Source: CAVTYH01 sp963738835 (GTDB taxonomy: Bacteria > Planctomycetota > Planctomycetia > Pirellulales > JADZDJ01). From it: a stretch of 64,000 bases of DNA. The notes beneath the pieces are model-generated. The model made no database searches. It was not told the origin of the DNA and worked only from the letters and a program-made list of their open reading frames with translations. Shown here in pieces: positions 57,115 through 64,000 of this stretch; the first letter of the stretch is position 1; each line of letters starts with the position of its first letter. Made by a program: the position numbers and the translations under genes. Location: the NCBI GenBank assembly GCA_963738835.1, contig CAVTYH010000006.1, positions 687,943-751,942 on the forward strand, written 5' to 3'.

Positions 57115-57738
57115 ATGTCTCCTGCGTTCATCTATTTCGATTTGGGCAATGTCCTCTGCTATTTCGATCGGCAGCGGCAGATTCGCCAGGTGGCCGAATT
57201 GGTTGGCGTGGCGGAAGATAAAGTTGGCGATTTGCTGATCGGTTCCGGCGGCTTGCACTGGAGATATGAGACAGGCGAAATCGACGACATACCATTCCAC
57301 GACGAATTCTCTCGCGCCACCGGCACACATTCCGACTTGACTGCGTTCCATCGGGCGAACTCGGAAATCTTTACGCTGAACTACAGCATCTTGCCGCTGC
57401 TGGGGCATCTGGAAGACGCTCAGATTCCGCTAGGCATTTTGTCGAACACCGGGTCATCGCATTGGCGAACCGTGAGCGACGGACGATACACCATTCTGCG
57501 CACCGCTTTCAGGAAGCATGTTTTGAGCTTCGAAGTTGGCGCGCTCAAGCCCGACGAAAAAATCTTTCGCCGCGCAATTGAATTGGCCGGAAAGCCGGCG
57601 GAGCAGATTCTGTACATCGACGACATCGCCGATTATGTCGAAGCCGGCAAGCGCGCCGGAATGGACGCCGTGCAGTACACCACGACCGGTGAGCTGACGC
57701 AGGAACTGATCAAACGCGGCGTGCGATCGAATTTTTGA
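57115..57738 (+). CDS. HAD-superfamily phosphatase, YihX-like
   Basis: 207 residues. Motif 1 is IYFDLGNVLCYFD with the nucleophilic aspartate; motif 2 is ILSNTG; motif 3 is GALKPDEKIFRRAIELAGK; motif 4 is ILYIDDIADYVEAGKRAGM. The cap between motifs 1 and 2 is a small four-helix type. The DLGNV form is that of the YihX group, which hydrolyses sugar phosphates such as glucose 1-phosphate; the substrate here is unknown. The protein is cytoplasmic. The start ATG at 57115 follows weak signals, but the motif 1 position (residues 5-17) fits. A REP-like nested hairpin follows the stop. Confidence 0.9.
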   Translation: MSPAFIYFDLGNVLCYFDRQRQIRQVAELVGVAEDKVGDLLIGSGGLHWRYETGEIDDIPFHDEFSRATGTHSDLTAFHRANSEIFTLNYSILPLLGHLEDAQIPLGILSNTGSSHWRTVSDGRYTILRTAFRKHVLSFEVGALKPDEKIFRRAIELAGKPAEQILYIDDIADYVEAGKRAGMDAVQYTTTGELTQELIKRGVRSNF

Positions 57739-58244
57739 ACTAGCCCCCTGCGGAAGGTGTGGGGTTGCGTGGCCCAACCCAGCGGCTTCCGCCGAGGACT
57801 AAGCAACTGCTGGTGCGGACAATAACGCTTTTGCCGACTCTGGCGATGGTTTCGTACTTTCTTCGTCGGCACGGTACAGGTTCGAAATCGACGCAGGGCG
57901 GGTCGCTAAACTACATTTCCCTGCGGCCGCATGCGACGCACTCTCCTGCTGGGTTGTGGCTCGCAACCGCCGCCAGTATATTCGGTTCTTTGGCTTTCCG
58001 CGGAGTGTCAGCTGCTCCGCAACCTACACACGCACCCAACCGCCGACGCGTTACCACGGTTTGCCCGGTGTCATCAACGGTCACCGGACTGCCGACTGAA
58101 TCCAGGGATTCGCGTGGCTGGACTTTCGCCTTGGCATCCATCGCATACTCATCAGCCACGGTCACTGCTGCCGCCGGTTCGTCCCCCGCAGATCGGAACG
58201 GCCAAGGGCCGGATTCAGCCGGTCGTGCGCGGGGCCAATTCTAC
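57739..58244. other. Gap before the MFS-acyltransferase gene
   Basis: The frame of the downstream gene stays open back to 57759, but its composition is unlike protein (runs of Pro/Ser/Arg) and it covers the hairpin at 57751-57791, so I read this as a non-coding gap or leader. Confidence 0.45.
57751..57791. repeat. REP-like nested hairpin after the HAD gene
   Basis: cggaag (57751-57756) pairs with cttccg near 57786-57791. Inside it gggttg pairs with caaccc around a 7-base loop. It lies 12 bases after the HAD stop and may end transcription. Confidence 0.5.
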
Positions 58245-60392
58245 GTGCCATTGCCCACGCTCAAGTCGCGCAGTTACATCGGTCTCTTGACCTCGCAATT
58301 TCTGGCTGCGTTCAACGATCAGGCCAGCCATATCGTGGCGCTGTTTTACGCCACCGACATGCTGGTGCGTTTTGCCGGCGTGCCGGGCATCGATACCAAA
58401 ACACTGATCTCGATTGTCACCGCGTGCTTCATCACGCCGTTCTTTTTGTTCTCGCCGCTGGCCGGAGTGCTGGCCGATAAGTACAGCAAGCGGTCGATCG
58501 TTGTGTTCTGGAAATCGGCGGAAGTCGGCATCATGGGAATTGCCCTCGTTGGTTTCTTGCTGCCGCACACAGCATCCTGGGGCTGGATGTCGCCTCATAC
58601 CCTGGCGGTTTTAAGTTCGATCTTGGTGATCTCTGTCGTTTTTCTGATGGGCACTCACAGTGCGTTTTTTGTGCCCGCTAAGTACGGCATGATGCCGGAG
58701 ATTTTGCACACCTCGGTCCTCTCGCGCGGCAATGGTTTGCTGGAAGGCACCAGTTTTATGGCGAACATTCTGGGCACCGTTTTCGGCGGCTGGTTGTACG
58801 GCACAGAATTCATCAAATCGACGTTCGACGCCTCGGGCCAGATGAACGCCTTTCATCCTGGAAACGAATGGATCATCGGCGCGGTGTTGTTCACGTTTGC
58901 GGTCATCGGAGCGGTTGCTTCGCTGATCGTGGAGCGAATTCCAGCCGCCGCCCCTGATAATAAATTGGTGCTCGAACCGTGGACGCCGATGAAGCAAAAC
59001 TTGGGCATGCTGCGGAAATCGCGACCGCTGGTGTTGGCGACCGTGGGTATCGCCTTTTTTCTGTTCATGACGCTGTTCCTGCGGCAGAGCTTGCTGTTTC
59101 AGGGGGAAACCGCCGAGGAAATTCAAATCGCCAAGCGACTTCCCAAGCCGCCGGCCGCCGCGGCAACGGCCGCCGCCATGGCGGACGTCAATAAGGCCGA
59201 TTCCACCGAAGATGACGCAGAGCAAACGCCGGATGCTGCTACGCCGATTGTTCCTCAAAAGATTATCGAATCGCCCCCTGAGCCTGCTACGAAGACGGAA
59301 TTCGAGGTTGCGTTTTTGCTGGGGCTGGTTGGATTAGGCGTCGGCATCGGCTGCTACCTGGCGGGCTATTTTTCCGGCAATCGTTTGGAATTGGGGCTCG
59401 TGCCCATCGGCATCGTGCAGTTGATTGCCACGACAGCAATCATGGCCGTGGTTTCGCCGGCGAAGATGAAAATGATTCTCTGCCTGATCGCCGTCGGCGC
59501 CTCGGCAGGACTTTACATCGTGCCACTGTACACGCTGTTGCAGCACCGTGCGCCCAAAGAAAGCAAAGGCAGCCTGGTGGCCACCAGCAATTTTTTCAAC
59601 GTCACCGGCGGATTGATTGCTGTCGTCGTTTTTTTCTTGATCACCTCGAGCTTGCAATCGGTCTTGGGGTTGAAGCTGAATTTACACGCTGTGAAGACAC
59701 ATCCCGACCTGGTGACGGCGTACCAGCATCAACTGGAACGCGCCACGCAAATTCCCAAGCTGCTGTTTCTGTCGGCCAGCATGATCACCGTGGGAATGCT
59801 GGTGTTAATGTGGTGGCAGCGGCCCGATTTCATGCTCCGCGCATTAAGCTGGCTTCGATCAAAACGACGACGCCATTTGCGCGCGCTCGGGCTTGATAAC
59901 ATTCCCGCCAATGGGCAGGTGATTCTCATCAGCAATTCGCATGACTTCGATCATTGGATTCATGTTGTCTCAACGGTCGATCGCTTCACCCGCTTCGTTG
60001 CGCCTCCTGACGCGCCGGGCGATGAATTCCTGCGCCGCGTGGCGCTGACGACCGGCGTCATGATTGCCGGCAGCCGGAAGGTGCGATTATCCGCCGAGGA
60101 TAATGCCTTGGCTCGCGGTTTGGTCACGCTGGGGCAGGGATACATCTTGGGCCTGAGCCTGGCTCGCGATTTCGCTGCCGACACCGTGCCCTGCGCCGGC
60201 GAACACTTGCTGGCCGAACTGCGCACCAAAGTGCCGGCCACCATTTTGCCCGTCTATTGCGGCGAAACGCCGACGCACCCGGAGACGCTACGACACCCAG
60301 AATTGCACACCTACGTGGTAATTGGCGAGCCGCTGCCGGCCGATACGCCGCTGGATGAAGCGCGAGCCGCGGTGGCTGCGCTGGGGATATGA
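58245..60392 (+). CDS. MFS transporter fused to an acyltransferase-like domain
   Basis: About 715 residues from a GTG at 58245 (VPLPTLKSRSYIGLL); the start is uncertain because the frame is open to 57759, but the family begins near LKSRSYIGLLTSQFLAAFND. There are about twelve membrane helices with an extra loop at 430-480 that is Ala/Asp-rich. The last 200 residues resemble a PlsC-type acyltransferase, as in the Aas/LplT-like fusions that flip and re-acylate lysophospholipids. The expected H-x4-D motif is replaced by NSHDFDHW and the EGTRS-like motif is missing. The enzyme half may therefore be inactive or changed. The protein would act in the inner membrane. Confidence 0.8.
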   Translation: MPLPTLKSRSYIGLLTSQFLAAFNDQASHIVALFYATDMLVRFAGVPGIDTKTLISIVTACFITPFFLFSPLAGVLADKYSKRSIVVFWKSAEVGIMGIALVGFLLPHTASWGWMSPHTLAVLSSILVISVVFLMGTHSAFFVPAKYGMMPEILHTSVLSRGNGLLEGTSFMANILGTVFGGWLYGTEFIKSTFDASGQMNAFHPGNEWIIGAVLFTFAVIGAVASLIVERIPAAAPDNKLVLEPWTPMKQNLGMLRKSRPLVLATVGIAFFLFMTLFLRQSLLFQGETAEEIQIAKRLPKPPAAAATAAAMADVNKADSTEDDAEQTPDAATPIVPQKIIESPPEPATKTEFEVAFLLGLVGLGVGIGCYLAGYFSGNRLELGLVPIGIVQLIATTAIMAVVSPAKMKMILCLIAVGASAGLYIVPLYTLLQHRAPKESKGSLVATSNFFNVTGGLIAVVVFFLITSSLQSVLGLKLNLHAVKTHPDLVTAYQHQLERATQIPKLLFLSASMITVGMLVLMWWQRPDFMLRALSWLRSKRRRHLRALGLDNIPANGQVILISNSHDFDHWIHVVSTVDRFTRFVAPPDAPGDEFLRRVALTTGVMIAGSRKVRLSAEDNALARGLVTLGQGYILGLSLARDFAADTVPCAGEHLLAELRTKVPATILPVYCGETPTHPETLRHPELHTYVVIGEPLPADTPLDEARAAVAALGI

Positions 60393-60440
60393 TATGAAGT
60401 GTGCTGCCAAGCACGGCCCAAGGCCCGCCGCTACGCGCTA

Positions 60441-62024
60441 TCACTCCCACTCGATCGTTGCCGGCGGTTTGCTGCTGATATCGTAGACCACGCGGTTCAC
60501 GCCCTTCACTTCGTTGATGATTCGCGTGGAAATACGGGCCAGCAAATCGTATGGCAGGCGGCTCCAATCGGCGGTCATAAAGTCTTCGGTATCGACAGCC
60601 CGCACGGCCAGCACGTTTTCGTAGGTGCGAGCATCGCCCATCACGCCGACGCTTTGGATGGGGAGCAGCACGGCGAACACTTGTGCGGTCTTTCGATACA
60701 ATCCCGCGGCTTCGACCTCATGAACGACAATCGCATCGGCTTCCCGAAGGGTGTCAAGCCGCTCTTTCGTCACCTCACCCAAGCAACGCACGGCCAAGCC
60801 GGGGCCCGGGAAGGGATGTCGCCAGACGATGTCTTCCGGCAAACCCAATTGGATCCCCAACCGCCGGACTTCATCTTTGAAGAGGTCGCGCAGCGGCTCG
60901 ATGAGCTCGAAGCCCAATTCCGCGGGCAAGCCGCCGACGTTGTGGTGCAGTTTGATGTTGGCGGTCGGCCCATCGGCGGCGGCGCCGCTTTCGATCACAT
61001 CGGGATACAATGTGCCCTGCGCCAGAAAGTGCGCACCTTTGATCCGCCCCGCTTCAGCTTTGAAGCAATCGATGAACACATGCCCAATGCGGCGGCGCTT
61101 TTCCTGCGGGTTGGTGACGCCGGCCAATGCGGCCAGAAACTTGTCTTCGGCCTTTACGACGTGCAAATCGGTTTTGAAGTGCGTCGTGAATTCGCGGATG
61201 ACGGCCGTTTCTTCGTCTTTGCGCAAGAGGCCATTGTCGACCAGGATGCACGACAACTGCGGGCCGATGGCTTTAGCCAACAACGCCGCGACGACCGAAG
61301 AATCAACGCCGCCGGAGAGGCCGCAAATCACGCGGCGGTTGCCAACTCGCTCACGCTGTTCGGCGATCGTCCGCTCCGCGAAATCGGCCAGTTTCCAGGT
61401 GCCACGGCAGCCGCACACCTTCGTCAAGAAGTTCGCCAGAATCGCTTTGCCTACCGGAGTGTGCGTGACTTCAGGATGAAACTGCAGCCCGTAAATCGGC
61501 AGCCGCTTGTGTTTCACCGCAGTGATCGGGCAAGTCGCAGTGCGGGCCAGCGGTTCGAAATCGGCCGAGACCTGGGTCACCTGATCGCCGTGGCTCATCC
61601 ACACTTCCGTCTGCTGCGGCACGCCATTGAAGAGCCCATTGGCGGTGATGACGGAACATTGCGCCCGGCCGAATTCTCTGGCCGGCGCGTTTTGCACCTT
61701 GCCGCCCAGCGCCTCACAGACCAGTTGCATTCCGTAACAGATGCCCAGCATCGGAATGCCCAGCTCAAACAGCTCGGGATCACAGTGGGGCGCACCGTTT
61801 TCATACACGCTGGCAGGCCCGCCGGAGAGGATCAAACCTTTGGGAGCGATTTCACGCACGCGCTCCGGCGATATATCGTGCCGCACAATTTCGCAGTAAA
61901 CGTTCTGTTCCCGCACGCGGCGGGCAATCAATTGCACGTACTGCGCGCCAAAATCGAGCACCAGCACCTTTTCATCAGCAATGCCGGCGAGTTTTTTTTC
62001 GGTCTTTGAAATGCCAGCGCTCAT
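60441..62024 (-). CDS. guaA: GMP synthase (glutamine-hydrolysing)
   Basis: 527 residues from MSAGISKTEKKLAGIADEKV; an extended frame upstream has no ribosome binding site. The glutamine amidotransferase part has VLDFGAQYVQLIARRVRE, the catalytic cysteine in GICYGMQLV, and the His/Glu in FHPEVTHT. The ATP-pyrophosphatase part has SGGVDSSVVAALLAKAIG, and the C-terminal dimer part contains HHNVGGLPAELGFELIEPLR and PFPGPGLAVRCLGEVT. The enzyme makes GMP from XMP in the cytoplasm. It stands alone on the minus strand, with the divergent surE 217 bases from its start. The plus-strand frame over the same region is a shadow. Confidence 0.97.
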   Translation of the reverse strand: MSAGISKTEKKLAGIADEKVLVLDFGAQYVQLIARRVREQNVYCEIVRHDISPERVREIAPKGLILSGGPASVYENGAPHCDPELFELGIPMLGICYGMQLVCEALGGKVQNAPAREFGRAQCSVITANGLFNGVPQQTEVWMSHGDQVTQVSADFEPLARTATCPITAVKHKRLPIYGLQFHPEVTHTPVGKAILANFLTKVCGCRGTWKLADFAERTIAEQRERVGNRRVICGLSGGVDSSVVAALLAKAIGPQLSCILVDNGLLRKDEETAVIREFTTHFKTDLHVVKAEDKFLAALAGVTNPQEKRRRIGHVFIDCFKAEAGRIKGAHFLAQGTLYPDVIESGAAADGPTANIKLHHNVGGLPAELGFELIEPLRDLFKDEVRRLGIQLGLPEDIVWRHPFPGPGLAVRCLGEVTKERLDTLREADAIVVHEVEAAGLYRKTAQVFAVLLPIQSVGVMGDARTYENVLAVRAVDTEDFMTADWSRLPYDLLARISTRIINEVKGVNRVVYDISSKPPATIEWE

Positions 62025-62241
62025 GCAACGAAAACCGTTAAACGCAAAACGCCTGAGGAACCGGCTCGGGCGGAAAGTGAGATTATAAAGTTCACAGAGC
62101 AGGGGGGCTAGCGTGGGAATGTGAGATTTGGATGCGGCCCACGGACGAATCGCCTCGTTGTCGCTACAGTCCTGCAGCGATATAGTGAAGTCCACGTTTA
62201 CAGACTAAGACCGCTTTGATCGATTCCAGCTCTACGGACCA

Positions 62242-63006
62242 GTGCAAATTCTGCTTACCAACGACGACGGCATTTATGTGCCCGGCCTGGCGGCTATGGA
62301 ACGGGCCTTAAACCGTCTGGGCGACGTGGCGGTCGTGGCCCCGGCAACCGAACAAAGCGGGGTGGGGCACACCATCACGTTTCTTAAGCCCTTGGTTGTC
62401 AAAGAAATATTCGACGGTCCTCGGTGCCGCGGTTGGGCGGTCGAAGGGAGTCCGGCCGATTCGGTGAAAGTCGGCATCAGCGAGTTTTGCCCCAAACGGC
62501 CCGATTTGGTCGTCAGCGGCATCAACGGCGGACTCAACGCCGGCATCAACGTGCTCTACAGCGGCACGGTGGCGGCGGCCATCGAAGGGGCGTTCTTTGG
62601 AATCACCAGCGTCGCCGTATCGCTCGAATGGGATGAACACGCCCAGTTTGAAAAAGCGGCCGATATCGCTCTGTGGGTGATCGAAAAGATTCTGGCCAAC
62701 CAGGGCGCTCAACCGCATCTTTACAATTTGAACATTCCCACCAGCGCCCTCGACCGGGAAGCACGCTTACGGGTCGTCCCGATGGGCATCCAGCAATACG
62801 GCGAAAAATACGAAAAACGGACTGATCCCCGGGGCCGGCCCTATTTTTGGGCTGCCGGCGGGCCGCCCGTGCCCGACCAGAACGAACAGACCGATCTGAC
62901 CGAGCTCGAAAAAGGTTTCATCACACTCTCGCCATTGCACTACGATCTAACAAAACATGGTATGATGAAAACCATGCAGAAATGGGATTCGGGCGCACTG
63001 CAGTAA
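62242..63006 (+). CDS. surE: 5'/3'-nucleotidase SurE
   Basis: 254 residues starting with GTG at 62242 (MQILLTNDDGIYVPGLAAME). Metal-site residues are present: NDD (7-9), the serine of QSGVGHTITF, and the asparagine of SGINGGLNAG. The middle has VLYSGTVAAAIEGAFFGITS, and the C-terminal dimer arm ends PLHYDLTKHGMMKTMQKW. SurE removes phosphate from nucleoside 5'- and 3'-monophosphates and is linked to stationary-phase survival. The protein is cytoplasmic. The gene is divergent from guaA; a shared promoter region of 217 bases separates them. Length is normal. Confidence 0.95.
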   Translation: MQILLTNDDGIYVPGLAAMERALNRLGDVAVVAPATEQSGVGHTITFLKPLVVKEIFDGPRCRGWAVEGSPADSVKVGISEFCPKRPDLVVSGINGGLNAGINVLYSGTVAAAIEGAFFGITSVAVSLEWDEHAQFEKAADIALWVIEKILANQGAQPHLYNLNIPTSALDREARLRVVPMGIQQYGEKYEKRTDPRGRPYFWAAGGPPVPDQNEQTDLTELEKGFITLSPLHYDLTKHGMMKTMQKWDSGALQ

Positions 63007-63027
63007 GGTGTGGCCCGGTGTTTAGCG

Positions 63028-63043
63028 GCGGAGCTTGCTCCGC
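63028..63043. repeat. Short palindrome after surE
   Basis: gcggag and ctccgc form a 6-bp stem around a short loop, 22 bases after the surE stop and 28 before the next ATG. It could act as a leader hairpin. Confidence 0.35.
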
Positions 63044-63070
63044 GTTTGTCCCCGGCAGCGGAGAAAAAAT

Positions 63071-63642
63071 ATGTCCAACGTCCAATCAATTCGTCGTGCG
63101 GTTTTCGCAATCATCGGTCTCTCGGCAACAGTTGCATTCATCGCCGGTTGCGATGAGATCGATCAAATGAATGAAAATGCCGCCAAGCGGCCACCGGTTA
63201 ATATGCCGCCGCAAATCGTCGATGCGCCGGGCAATCAAAAGGATTCCGCAAGCAAACCGGATGGCAACTCCACTGCCAATCCGGCGCCAGCGACCGATCC
63301 CAACGCCGCACCGTCTGCCCAGCAAAACAACACGACGTTGGAAAAAGCCACCGCCGGCGTCGGCAAACAAGGGCAGGGCTACGGCGGGGGAATCATCACC
63401 GAGCCGGTGCACGATTATTTCATGGCCCGCGACCGCATCACGTTCGACATTCAGCTGAAACATCAGTTGGATCTGTGGAAGGCCATGCACAACTTCAAAA
63501 ATCCGAAGAACAAAGACGAATACATGAAAGAAATTGTCGAGCCCTGCGGATAGAACTGCCCGAGCTTCCCCCCGGCAAACGTTATGTTTACGACGCGAAA
63601 TCCGGGGAATTGATGGTGGAATCGGGCGGCCCGGCTCAATAA
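63071..63642 (+). CDS. Lipoprotein of unknown function, one frame break
   Basis: Starts at 63071 (MSNVQSIRRAVFAIIGLSAT), with lipobox FIAGC and the lipid-bearing cysteine at 27. A polar Asn/Pro/Ala linker is followed by a conserved C-terminal part: GYGGGIITEPVHDYFMARDR, FDIQLKHQLDLWKAMHNFKN and KDEYMKEIVEP. The frame then meets a stop at 63551, but restoring one C in the ccc run near 63543 continues it as IELPELPPGKRYVYDAKSGE and LMVESGGPAQ, ending at 63642, a tail I recall from planctomycete homologues. It is probably anchored to the membrane. Its function is unknown. The next gene starts 109 bases downstream. Confidence 0.75.
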
Positions 63643-63750
63643 TCGCCATCCAAGCCCGAAAATCGGCGATCGCATTTCTGCGGCCTGTAATTACCATGGG
63701 AAGGAGCGACGATTCCCATCGCCGACTCCTCTTCTGGTGATTTTTTTCTG

Positions 63751-64000
63751 ATGAAACGCTCCATCTTCTCGGTTGCCGCAGCGTCATTGCTGAGTTTACT
63801 CGCTTCAATAGCTCAGGCCGACGACAGCTGGATTTTCCAGCGATCTTATTACAGCCACGACCCCGTGACGAATGTCCGCATCGGTCGGCCAGCCGTCAGC
63901 GGTGGGCCGTATTAACGCGGCCTCAAGGGGCATATGTCCGCAGTGGCTTCCGCAATAACAACATCACGATTAACGTCGGCTCCGCCGGCGCCGATGTGAC
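63751..64000 (+). CDS. Small exported protein, frame break, 3' end outside window
   Basis: Starts at 63751 with signal peptide MKRSIFSVAAASLLSLLASI, cleaved after AQA. The mature part reads DDSWIFQRSYYSHDPVTNVR and then IGRPAVSGGPY before a stop at 63913. If one T is restored at that point the frame goes on as LTRPQGAYVRSGFRNNNITI to the window edge, which looks protein-like. I recall similar short planctomycete exported proteins with Tyr/Arg-rich sequence; their role is unknown. The full length is not visible. Confidence 0.6.

Noticed and set aside
57759..58244. N-terminal extension of the MFS-acyltransferase fusion
   Set aside because: Covers a REP-like hairpin and has un-protein-like composition; the family begins after it.
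60399..62009. Long plus-strand open frame of 536 codons
   Set aside because: It lies wholly over guaA on the other strand and has no family motifs, only composition mirroring guaA codons.
1..64000. tRNA, rRNA and origin of replication
   Set aside because: I looked for tRNA arms, rRNA cores and DnaA-box clusters in the gaps and saw none.

Overview
The window looks like a chromosomal segment of a planctomycete, probably in the Pirellulales. This rests on several lineage habits. There are exported proteins with PEP-CTERM tails, a surface protein carrying the planctomycete 'RPRLEALEGR' N-terminal signature, and an ECF sigma factor paired with a Ser/Thr kinase-TPR protein. There are also a BBP2-type cysteine-rich porin, a FlgM-like protein beginning MQIYGP, a CPA2 antiporter, a VIT/VWA protein and many short interspersed palindromic repeats. 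I saw no rRNA, tRNA, CRISPR array, prophage or replication origin. The only mobile-element trace is an IS66 remnant near 24.8-25.3 kb.

Layout. 0-10 kb: a hydrolase cut by the window edge, a small basic protein, an EF-hand secreted protein, a FlgM-like protein, a TMTC-like membrane/TPR protein, a Fur-family regulator converging on a Ser/Thr kinase, and a glutaredoxin-like protein. 10.7-15.3 kb (minus strand): a nitrogen-control operon in the order amt, glnB, glnD. 15.3-17.2 kb: a repeat-rich gap and an LRR membrane protein. 17.2-24.7 kb: a PduO-type cobalamin adenosyltransferase, then a plus-strand run of TolB-like, HlyD-like, prenyltransferase-fold and secretin-like envelope proteins. 25.5-36.8 kb: ECF sigma factor, kinase-TPR protein and three large secreted or surface proteins linked by shared upstream DNA. 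37.5-46.1 kb: antiporter, CARDB-like secreted protein, MddA methanethiol methyltransferase, porin and two small PEP-CTERM proteins. 46.5-54 kb: GH97 glycosidase, transglutaminase-like lipoprotein, a conserved protein of unknown role and a VIT-VWA protein. 54-64 kb: a lipoprotein, ilvD, a HAD phosphatase, an MFS-acyltransferase fusion, guaA, surE and two small exported proteins.

How the genes work together. The amt-glnB-glnD block is a complete ammonium uptake and sensing module: channel, PII switch and PII-modifying enzyme. The sigma factor, kinase and surface proteins form the most suggestive accessory block. The kinase gene and the first PEP-CTERM gene share a promoter-like box of about 39 bp. 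That PEP-CTERM gene and the dockerin/beta-strand-repeat gene share an identical 35-bp leader. Many envelope proteins occur together (porin, secretin-like, PEP-CTERM, CARDB-like, VIT-VWA), two of them with dense cysteine clusters.

Caution. About 19 single-base frame breaks interrupt otherwise well conserved genes, often at homopolymers or GC repeats. I read most of these as sequence or assembly errors rather than real decay, and I give each broken gene as one feature covering its full extent. Function calls rest on reading motifs by eye; no database search was run.
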